Program-made: the position numbers and the translations under genes
Shown: piece after piece, positions 1-4,847 of the stretch
Layout: every line of letters begins with the position of its first letter
Numbering within the stretch: the stretch's first letter is position 1
Origin: Elusimicrobiota bacterium
GTDB taxonomy: Bacteria; Elusimicrobiota; Elusimicrobia; UBA1565; UBA9628
Length of the DNA stretch: 5,113 nt
Direction of reading: 5' to 3'
NCBI GenBank assembly: GCA_023249695.1
Contig: JAHFCD010000224.1
Span: forward strand, 1 to 5,113
Notes under the pieces: generated by a model
Told to the model about the DNA's origin: nothing
The model's database searches: none
What the model saw: the letters and a program-made list of their open reading frames with translations, nothing else

Positions 1-393
1 TCAGCGCGCCTCCTGGATGAGCTTGGCGAAGCGGGACCGCGACATCACGACCTGGAGCACGGACCCCTCGCCGATCTTGCGCCCGCGGCTGTGCACCTCG
101 GTGCGCGCGAAAATTCGCGCGCCTCTGATTCGCACCAGCTTGGCGAAGACGTGCAGCGGCGCGCCGACGCGCGCGGGGCGCAGGTGCTTGACGAGCACGG
201 CGCCGCCGACGGCTTCCTCGTCGGCGTCGAGGTAGGGCGCCAGCAGCATGCGCGCCGCGGTCTCCATGTGGTAGACCATGGCCCACGTCGCGTACAACGG
301 ATGACGCACGAGGCCCTCGAGATGCGGCTTCATGTGCTTCTCGACGCGGGCGGGAAGGTCCACGGTGATGCCGACGCGCAGGCCGGGCTTCAC
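1..393 (-). CDS. FlK-like hotdog-fold acyl-CoA thioesterase
   Basis: A 130-residue protein of single-hotdog-domain size, complete, with its TGA stop at the window edge. It resembles fluoroacetyl-CoA thioesterase FlK: the N-terminus MKPGLRVG matches FlK's MKDGMRVG, followed by the ATWAMVYHMETAA helix, APYLD, and a C-terminal IGEGSVLQVV strand. The three FlK catalytic positions (Thr42, Glu50, His76) line up with T36, E44 and H70 here, from my recall of the FlK sequence. The expected role is cytosolic hydrolysis of a short acyl-CoA or similar thioester. The FlK lid region is about six residues shorter, and the gating phenylalanine is not evident, so fluoroacetyl-CoA is unlikely to be the substrate. 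The start is GTG, overlapping the glycosyltransferase stop as GTGA, which implies translational coupling. The true substrate cannot be read from the sequence. Confidence 0.85.
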   Translation of the reverse strand: MKPGLRVGITVDLPARVEKHMKPHLEGLVRHPLYATWAMVYHMETAARMLLAPYLDADEEAVGGAVLVKHLRPARVGAPLHVFAKLVRIRGARIFARTEVHSRGRKIGEGSVLQVVMSRSRFAKLIQEAR

Positions 394-1712
394 TGGATCA
401 GCCCCAGCGCCGCGAGGCGCACGGCGTCGGCCGCCGCGGAGAACGGCATCGCCGACGCGGCGACGCGCGCGGCCTCCCCCATCTTCTTGAGCTTTTCGGG
501 ATCGGAGATCATCTCGAGCAGGGCGGCGGCCAGCAGCGGCGGCGCCTTCTTCGGCGTCGGATAATGGACGAGGCGCCCCGCCGCCGGAGGCAAGGTGTCG
601 CGCACGCCGTAGTGATCGCTCGCGAGCACCGGCAGACCCGCGTGCATGGCCTCAACGACGTTCAAGCCGTAGCTTTCATGGATCGATGGCGAGATGAACA
701 GGTTCCCGAGCTGGAAGTAGGCCCGCTTCGCGGCGGCGTCGAGATAGCCGGGGAAAACGACCTTGACCTGCTTGAGCTTCGCCGCGGCCGCGCGGACCTT
801 CCGTCCGTAGGCCTGGCCCATCATGAACGCGGGCTCGCCGCAGATGAACAAATGAATGTCCCTGCCGGCGATCTTGCCGCCGGCCTCGAGCAGGCGCAGC
901 CCCTCGAGGAGGAGATGCACGCCCTTTTCCGGCGAGATCCGCGACAAGGTCATCAGGACCGTCGAGTCGGGCCGGATCTCGTGGTACTCGCGCAGCTCGG
1001 CCGCGCGGTTCTCGTCGGCCGCCCCCGCCGGGTCCGACCAGACGCCCCAGGGCACGACGACGATCCGCCGGGACAGCTCCTCGTAGCCGACGAGCTCGCC
1101 GTAGCAGCGCATCAAGGTGTCGGCCATCGCGCTCGAGGGCACGACCATCCGCTTCGAGTGATAGACGGTCTCCCGCTGCTTCTCGAAGACGAGGTTGAGC
1201 ACGTCGGGCAGGATCCAGTCGGCGCCGAACGAGCGCATGCGCTCGTGCAGGCGCGTCAGCTTCTCCGGGGCCACGATGCGGCGCAGGTAAAGCTTGTTGA
1301 AGTAGTCGACGACGTCCACGTGCCAGATCGAGAGGATCGGGTAGCCCGCCTCGGCCAGACGGCCGAGCGTCGGCCCCTCGGACACGTCGTTGACGACGAT
1401 CACGGTGTCCTTCGGCGGATACTCCCGGCGCCGCTCCAGAATCCAGTCCGTCGTTTCCGTCTCGAAATCCCGGCAGAAGCGCGCGTAGTCGAGCTCGCCC
1501 AGGTCGACGAGCCCGTCGGCGCGCTCGGCCAGGCGGTGGTAGTCGCAGCCGCCGACCGGCGTCTCGGGGCCCGAGCCGAGCACCGTCAGGGACCAGGAAG
1601 GGTCGGTCCGCCAGTGGCGCACGAGCTGCAGGCCCACCATGGCTCCGCCGCCCAGGGGCGTGCGGTCCATGGGATAGCCGACATGGCTGGCGACGAAGAC
1701 GAGCCGCTTCAA
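390..1712 (-). CDS. GT4-family glycosyltransferase (GT-B fold)
   Basis: A 440-residue cytosolic glycosyltransferase with no membrane segment. Residues 1-24 (MKRLVFVASH then a GGGA turn at 21-24) form the first Rossmann strand and glycine loop of the acceptor domain. The donor domain carries LSRISPEKG (257-264, with the usual Arg258 and Lys263) and the EX7E signature E346...E354 within SIHESYGLNVVEAMHAGLPV, as in GT4 retaining enzymes using nucleotide-sugar donors. Sugar and acceptor are unknown; glycan, lipid or trehalose-type acceptors are all possible. The frame stays open far upstream of 1712, but that stretch is antisense to the thiolase. I chose TTG at 1712 because it gives the canonical MKRLVFVAS start and lies just past a perfect TATAAT. 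It is the first gene of a two-gene operon with the thioesterase. Confidence 0.93.
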   Translation of the reverse strand: MKRLVFVASHVGYPMDRTPLGGGAMVGLQLVRHWRTDPSWSLTVLGSGPETPVGGCDYHRLAERADGLVDLGELDYARFCRDFETETTDWILERRREYPPKDTVIVVNDVSEGPTLGRLAEAGYPILSIWHVDVVDYFNKLYLRRIVAPEKLTRLHERMRSFGADWILPDVLNLVFEKQRETVYHSKRMVVPSSAMADTLMRCYGELVGYEELSRRIVVVPWGVWSDPAGAADENRAAELREYHEIRPDSTVLMTLSRISPEKGVHLLLEGLRLLEAGGKIAGRDIHLFICGEPAFMMGQAYGRKVRAAAAKLKQVKVVFPGYLDAAAKRAYFQLGNLFISPSIHESYGLNVVEAMHAGLPVLASDHYGVRDTLPPAAGRLVHYPTPKKAPPLLAAALLEMISDPEKLKKMGEAARVAASAMPFSAAADAVRLAALGLIQ

Positions 1713-1719
1713 GCCCGTT

Positions 1720-1725
1720 ATTATA
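1720..1725 (-). promoter_or_regulatory. -10 element of the glycosyltransferase promoter
   Basis: On the minus strand this is a perfect TATAAT, followed by seven bases (AACGGGC) and then the TTG start at 1712. A transcript beginning about seven bases after the hexamer would start at or next to the start codon, so the mRNA is probably leaderless. No TTGACA-like -35 is visible at normal spacing, and no Shine-Dalgarno sequence precedes the TTG. Confidence 0.65.
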
Positions 1726-1729
1726 TGAT
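1724..1729 (+). promoter_or_regulatory. Candidate -10 element of the thiolase promoter
   Basis: TATGAT matches the -10 consensus at five of six positions. It would place the transcript start near 1736, giving a leader of about 28 bases. TATTAT at 1719-1724 is an equally good alternative. Either choice overlaps the opposite-strand TATAAT, so the two promoters sit back to back and probably compete for polymerase. No clear -35 is seen. Confidence 0.45.
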
Positions 1730-1740
1730 GTTCGCGAACA
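1729..1740. repeat. 12-bp perfect palindrome TGTTCGCGAACA, candidate operator
   Basis: The 12 bases read identically on both strands, and the match stops cleanly at both ends. The site covers the predicted thiolase transcript start and lies just upstream of the minus-strand TATAAT. A dimeric repressor bound here could therefore control both divergent units. The regulator is unknown: a TetR- or GntR-type acyl-CoA sensor would fit the gene content, but none is encoded in the window. Confidence 0.5.
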
Positions 1741-1748
1741 CTCACTGT

Positions 1749-1755
1749 GGAGAGG
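1749..1755 (+). promoter_or_regulatory. Ribosome binding site of the thiolase
   Basis: GGAGAGG lies eight bases before ATG 1764 and is the only strong Shine-Dalgarno sequence at a gene start in the window. It decides the start over other in-frame upstream ATGs, which lie within the promoter and antisense to the glycosyltransferase. Confidence 0.8.
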
Positions 1756-1763
1756 ATACCCCT

Positions 1764-3113
1764 ATGATCGCCAAATCCGAGACCATCGTCATCGCCGGCG
1801 GCGCCCGCACGGCGATCGGCCACATTTCCCGTTCCCTGTCCGCCGTCAAGCCCGAAGACCTGATGGTCGACGCGATCAACGCGACGCTCTCCCGCGCGAA
1901 GCTCGCCAAGGACAAGGTCGACGGCGTGATCGTCGGTTGGGTCGGCCAGACCTTCTCCGCGCCGAACATCGCGCGCGTCGCCGCCTTGCGCGCGGACCTT
2001 CCCCTCTCCGTGCAGGCCGTGACCGTGCAGAACAACTGCGTCTCCTCGATCGAGTCGATCGCGTCGGCTTGCCGCTTCATCATGGCCGGCGAGGGCGAGG
2101 TGTACCTGGCCGGCGGCGTCGAGGTCATGTCGCGCCTGCCCTACTCGATCGACGGCAGCCGCTCGGCCAAGCCGCTGCGCTCGCTGACGGTCGTCAAGGA
2201 GAAGTGGGCCGACCTGCTGACCGCGCCCGACGTGCAGATTTCCGACGCGATGGAGCAGGGCCTGACCGATCCCGTCAAGAAGATCAACATGGCCGTCACC
2301 GCGGAGGTCTGCGCCCAGATCTACGGCGTCGGCCGCGCCGAGCAGGACGAGTACGCGCGCGAGAGCTTCCGCCGCACCTTGGCCGGCTGGAAGTCCGGCT
2401 TCTTCGCCGCGAGCGTGGTGCCCGTCGTGCGCGACGGCGCGACGATCCTCGAGAAGGACGAGTACCCGTTCCTGCGCGAGGATCTCGTCGACAAGCCGCA
2501 GATGTTCGCGAAGGCTCCGGCCGCGTTCGACAACTCCGCGTACACGATGAAGCAGTTCTACGCCGACAACGCCGCCCACCTCGAGGGCAAGACCTGGCAG
2601 GAAGGCGTGAAGGGAACGGTGACCTTGTTCAACTCCTGCGGCCGCTCCGACGGCGCCGCCGCCGTGATCGTAACCACCGCCCGGAAGGCCAAGGAGCTCG
2701 GCCTCGAGGTGCTCGCCGAGATCAAGGGCTGGGGCTTCGAGGGCAACAACCCGGCGCACATGGGCGTCTCCCCCGCCTTGGCCGCCCCGACCGCGCTCAA
2801 CCGCGCCGGCGTCAAGTTCGAGGACCTCGATCAGATCGAGCTGCACGAGCCCTTCGCCGCGACCGTCCTCTCCATCTTCAAGCTCGGCAAGGACAAGTTC
2901 GGCCACGACTGGGAAGCCAAGAACAAGTCCGGCGCGATGAACCCCAACGGCGGCTCCTTGGCCGTCGGCCATCCGCTCGGCGCCACCGGCGCGCGCCTGA
3001 TGCTCAACCTCGTCCACGCTCTCAAGAACAACCCGAAGGGACGCCACGGCATGCTAGCGGCGTGCGCGGGCGGCGGCATGGGCGGGGCGATGGTCGTCTC
3101 GAAGACGAGCTAG
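1764..3113 (+). CDS. Thiolase (acetyl-CoA C-acyltransferase family)
   Basis: A 449-residue thiolase catalysing thiolytic cleavage of 3-ketoacyl-CoA or the reverse acetyl-CoA condensation, in the cytosol. The N-terminal half carries the nucleophile Cys92 in QNNCVSSIESIASA. The C-terminal half has GTVT...SDGAAA (284-300), HEPFAATV (361-368), the NPNGGSLAVGHPLGATGAR block with His403, and the acid/base Cys434 in CAGGGMGG. All catalytic residues are therefore present. At 449 residues it is longer than the roughly 390-residue biosynthetic thiolases and nearer the FadI / trifunctional-beta size. Extra length lies in the loop domain (about 130-180), before GTVT (about 255-283) and after HEPF. Odd points are VSS where Cys-Gly/Ala-Ser-Gly is usual, HEPF instead of HEAF/NEAF, and an additional Cys292. 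Chain-length preference, and whether it degrades or synthesises, cannot be told. It is transcribed alone, divergent from the glycosyltransferase operon. Confidence 0.96.
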   Translation: MIAKSETIVIAGGARTAIGHISRSLSAVKPEDLMVDAINATLSRAKLAKDKVDGVIVGWVGQTFSAPNIARVAALRADLPLSVQAVTVQNNCVSSIESIASACRFIMAGEGEVYLAGGVEVMSRLPYSIDGSRSAKPLRSLTVVKEKWADLLTAPDVQISDAMEQGLTDPVKKINMAVTAEVCAQIYGVGRAEQDEYARESFRRTLAGWKSGFFAASVVPVVRDGATILEKDEYPFLREDLVDKPQMFAKAPAAFDNSAYTMKQFYADNAAHLEGKTWQEGVKGTVTLFNSCGRSDGAAAVIVTTARKAKELGLEVLAEIKGWGFEGNNPAHMGVSPALAAPTALNRAGVKFEDLDQIELHEPFAATVLSIFKLGKDKFGHDWEAKNKSGAMNPNGGSLAVGHPLGATGARLMLNLVHALKNNPKGRHGMLAACAGGGMGGAMVVSKTS

Positions 3114-3123
3114 CGCCCGCGAC

Positions 3124-3195
3124 GCCGAGCCGAGGCAGTTCGACGATTTTTCTGGAACTCTTCCCGGGAAGAGTTCGGGCCGATGCCGTCTCGGC
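3124..3195. terminator. Nested inverted repeat between convergent genes, possible bidirectional terminator
   Basis: The 82-base gap between the thiolase stop and the convergent minus-strand gene holds a perfect 22-bp palindrome at 3155-3176 (arms GAACTCTTCCC / GGGAAGAGTTC). Around it, GCCGAG (3124-3129) pairs with CTCGGC (3190-3195) and GGCA (3134-3137) with TGCC (3184-3187). Its location suits a terminator serving both strands. However, no U-tract follows the hairpin in either direction; the only T-run (3147-3151) precedes it on the + strand. Intrinsic termination is therefore uncertain, and an mRNA-stabilising hairpin or a protein-binding site remains possible. Confidence 0.45.
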
Positions 3196-3801
3196 CTAGG
3201 GCGACGCCGACTTCTGGCAGTTGGGCTTGAGCTCCTGGAAGTACTGGTTTCCGGCGCTGCCCCCGCCGCCGCGCTTCTCGCCGACGAGGGCCATCAGCGG
3301 GTCCGCCTCCATCAAAAAATAGCGCTTCAGCGGCGGCTTGTCCTTTCGCTTCATGATCACGATGTTCAGGGAGAACTCGCACAGCAGCTGGTCCTCGGTG
3401 CAGTTGGTCTTTTTCTCGATGTACTCCTCTTCCTCGCCTTCGATCTCCACATTGCCCTGGATCATGCCCATGACGCGCAGGCCCTCGGGGCCCTCGTAGC
3501 GCTTGATGACGCAGGCGGACGGGAACCGGAACGGCCCCTTCTTCTTGCCTTTGTGGATTTTGACGACGGCGTCGATCTCCATCTGCTTGCCGCGGACCTT
3601 GTCGCGCATCTTCTTGGGCAAGGTCTCCGGATCGAGCTTCATGAACCCGGAGACCAAGGTGGGATTGGCCTCGTCGAGCGGCGTCTTGAGCATGTACTCC
3701 GCGATCTTGACCCGAGTCGCCTCGTCGGGGCCGGGCGCGTCGGCCGGTGGCCCGGCCGTAGCCGGGCCTGCCAGACAGAGGATCAAGGCGAGAACCTTCA
3801 C
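3196..3801 (-). CDS. Secreted protein of unknown function
   Basis: A 201-residue protein not recognised as any family. Residues 1-16 (MKVLALILCLAGPATA) form a short signal peptide with an A-T-A cleavage site before Gly17. Cys9 lacks a proper lipobox, so a soluble periplasmic or extracellular product is more likely than a lipoprotein. The mature part has four cysteines (97, 134, 141, 195), enough for two disulfides. It is rich in charged residues, with a lysine cluster (KGKKKG, 84-89), an acidic run (EGEEEEYIEKK, 121-131) and alternating strand-like segments, followed by a glycine-rich linker (178-182) and a short tail. This suggests a small beta-rich domain. The start is GTG with no Shine-Dalgarno sequence. 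It lies 52 bases downstream of xerD on the same strand and may be partly cotranscribed, but no functional link is visible. The signal peptide and consistent codon bias support a real gene. Confidence 0.78.
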   Translation of the reverse strand: MKVLALILCLAGPATAGPPADAPGPDEATRVKIAEYMLKTPLDEANPTLVSGFMKLDPETLPKKMRDKVRGKQMEIDAVVKIHKGKKKGPFRFPSACVIKRYEGPEGLRVMGMIQGNVEIEGEEEEYIEKKTNCTEDQLLCEFSLNIVIMKRKDKPPLKRYFLMEADPLMALVGEKRGGGGSAGNQYFQELKPNCQKSASP

Positions 3802-3807
3802 GCCGTG

Positions 3808-3813
3808 AGTGTA
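3808..3813 (-). promoter_or_regulatory. Candidate -10 element of the secreted-protein gene
   Basis: The minus strand reads TACACT, then six bases (CACGGC), then the GTG start. The arrangement matches those at the glycosyltransferase and xerD starts and implies a leaderless mRNA. The hexamer matches the consensus at four of six positions, including the key first T-A and last T. A 10-bp palindrome, CGGAATTCCG (3816-3825), lies two bases upstream; it may be a small operator or chance. Confidence 0.4.
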
Positions 3814-3844
3814 GCCGGAATTCCGCCCCGCCGCGAGGGCCCCG

Positions 3845-3878
3845 CGCGAAGCCTCATCCCCGGGGGTGATGCTTCGCG
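3845..3878. repeat. 34-base inverted repeat over the xerD stop codon
   Basis: The arms CGCGAAGC (3845-3852) and GCTTCGCG (3871-3878) match perfectly. The interior continues as TCATCCCC / GGGGGTGA, so 15 of 17 positions pair (mismatches 3853/3870 and 3857/3866). The fold spans the last eight codons of xerD, including its TGA at 3854-3856. No T-run follows on the minus strand, so it is not a standard intrinsic terminator. It may slow polymerase, protect the xerD mRNA 3' end, or separate xerD from the secreted-protein gene. Confidence 0.55.
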
Positions 3879-4747
3879 TGGGCGGCCTTGAGCGCCGAGG
3901 CGTCGAGGTGGGTGTAGATCTGGGTCGTCGCGAGATCGGCGTGGCCGAGCATCTCCTGGACGGAGCGCAGGTCCGCGCCCCCCTGAAGCAGATGCGTCGC
4001 GAAGGTGTGCCGCAGCAGGTGCGGATGCAATTTTTGCTTGATGCCGGCGCGCTCGCCCAGGCCGCGCAGGCGCCGCCAGAACTGCGTGCGCGACATCTTC
4101 CGGCCGGTGCGGCCGAGGAAAAGCTCCGCCGCGGGATTTTTAAATCTCCGCTCGCGCTCGGCCAGATAGCCGCGCACCGCCGCGAGCGCGCGCGCGTGCA
4201 CCGGCACCAGGCGCTCCTTGTTCCCCTTGCCGAGAACCTTCACCCAGCCGTCCTGGAGATTGGCGGATTCCGGCTTGAGCGACACGAGCTCGGAGACGCG
4301 CAGCCCCGAGGCGTACAGCAGCTCGAGCATCGCGCGGTCCCGGACGTCCTCGTACTCCGCGGTATTGGGCGCGGCCAGCAGGCGCGCCGCCTCCTCCTTC
4401 GTCAGGTACTTCGGAAGGCGGGCGGGGATGCGCGGCGTGCGCAAGGTCTCCGCCGGGCTTTCCGGCAGGCGCTCCTCGAGCGTCTCGAAGGCGAAGTAGC
4501 TCTTGAGCGACTCGACCTTGCGGAACAACGACGTGGGCTTGAGCCCGCGCTCGCGCTGCGACCAGAGGAAATCGTCGAGGTCGGTCCGCTGCGCCTTGCG
4601 CGCCTCGAGCTTGCGCTCGGCGGCCCAGGCGAAGAAGGCGCCGATGTCGCCGCGATACGCCGACACCGTGCGCGGCGAGAGGCCCCGCTCCAGGCTCAGG
4701 TAGCGGGCGTACTCCTCGAGGCGGGCGGCCGCGTCCTTGTCGTTCAC
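3854..4747 (-). CDS. xerD: Tyrosine site-specific recombinase, XerD-like
   Basis: A 297-residue protein, the usual XerC/XerD length. Residues 1-95 form the SAM-like core-binding domain (YLSLERGLSPRTVSAYRGDI). The catalytic domain carries the full set of active residues: Arg150 (ASGLRVSEL), Lys174 (GKGNKERLVPV), His243 and Arg246 (HPHLLRHTFATHLL), His269 (LGHADLATTQ) and nucleophile Tyr278 (IYTHLD). The C-terminus HHPRG resembles the E. coli XerD ending HHPRA more than XerC, and the SGLRVSEL and GKGNKERLVP blocks fit. The expected role is resolution of chromosome dimers at dif at the septum, with a partner recombinase and FtsK; some bacteria use a single Xer. The start is GTG at 4747, after an AT-rich TAAAAT and without a Shine-Dalgarno sequence. 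It follows recA but is separated from it by a strong terminator. XerC or a single-Xer assignment is not excluded. Confidence 0.93.
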   Translation of the reverse strand: MNDKDAAARLEEYARYLSLERGLSPRTVSAYRGDIGAFFAWAAERKLEARKAQRTDLDDFLWSQRERGLKPTSLFRKVESLKSYFAFETLEERLPESPAETLRTPRIPARLPKYLTKEEAARLLAAPNTAEYEDVRDRAMLELLYASGLRVSELVSLKPESANLQDGWVKVLGKGNKERLVPVHARALAAVRGYLAERERRFKNPAAELFLGRTGRKMSRTQFWRRLRGLGERAGIKQKLHPHLLRHTFATHLLQGGADLRSVQEMLGHADLATTQIYTHLDASALKAAHAKHHPRG

Positions 4748-4753
4748 GGGTTT

Positions 4754-4759
4754 ATTTTA
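4754..4759 (-). promoter_or_regulatory. Candidate -10 element of the xerD promoter
   Basis: TAAAAT on the minus strand matches the consensus at five of six positions. It is followed by six bases (AAACCC) and the GTG start, again consistent with a leaderless transcript. It sits in the only AT-rich patch of the recA-xerD spacer and downstream of the recA terminator, as expected for an independent xerD promoter. No -35 consensus is visible. Confidence 0.55.
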
Positions 4760-4766
4760 GCTTGTC

Positions 4767-4789
4767 GAACCCGCTCCTGGACCGGGTTC
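4767..4789. repeat. 23-bp inverted repeat upstream of xerD, candidate operator
   Basis: The arms GAACCCG (4767-4773) and CGGGTTC (4783-4789) are perfect, and the centre continues as TCC-T-GGA, so only one position per arm fails to pair. It lies 20-42 bases upstream of the xerD start and covers the expected -35 region. No T-run follows it, so regulator binding is a better reading than termination. It does not match LexA boxes that I know. Confidence 0.4.
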
Positions 4790-4798
4790 CCGCCGCCG

Positions 4799-4833
4799 AA
4801 AAAAGGCGCCGGCCCCGAAGGACCGGCGCCTTT
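4799..4833 (-). terminator. Intrinsic terminator of recA
   Basis: Read on the minus strand, 15 bases after the recA stop, a stem GGCGCCGGTCC / GGGCCGGCGCC closes a TTCG tetraloop and is followed by six Ts (4804-4799). The one non-Watson-Crick position (4813/4822) is a G-U wobble in minus-strand RNA but a C-A mismatch on the other strand. C(UUCG)G is an especially stable loop on this strand only. Both points fix the orientation to recA. It should uncouple recA from xerD. Confidence 0.93.
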
Positions 4834-4847
4834 ACTTCGCGGCTCGG

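Noticed and set aside
564..1763. Open + frame running from opposite the glycosyltransferase into the thiolase
   Set aside because: It is antisense to a gene with clear GT4 motifs. Its translation is Arg/Ala/Val/His-rich with no domain, and the thiolase has its own ribosome binding site and ATG at 1764.
1713..3047. Very long open frame on the minus strand, continuous with the glycosyltransferase and antisense to the thiolase
   Set aside because: The thiolase on the + strand carries every family motif. The antisense reading is low-complexity (Gly/Ala/Val/Arg/Leu-rich) and comes from high GC3; the glycosyltransferase motifs begin only at 1712.
1937..3199. 420-codon + frame inside the thiolase
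   Set aside because: Extremely arginine-rich translation typical of a GC-driven shadow frame; the thiolase frame explains the region fully.
4135..4146. AT-rich short inverted repeat GATTT-TT-AAATC within xerD
   Set aside because: Only five-base arms inside coding sequence (residues RFKNP); probably chance.
4748..4847. Possible dif site next to xerD
   Set aside because: No 28-bp element with AT-rich 11-bp arms and a six-base centre could be recognised; dif usually lies near the replication terminus, not next to xer.
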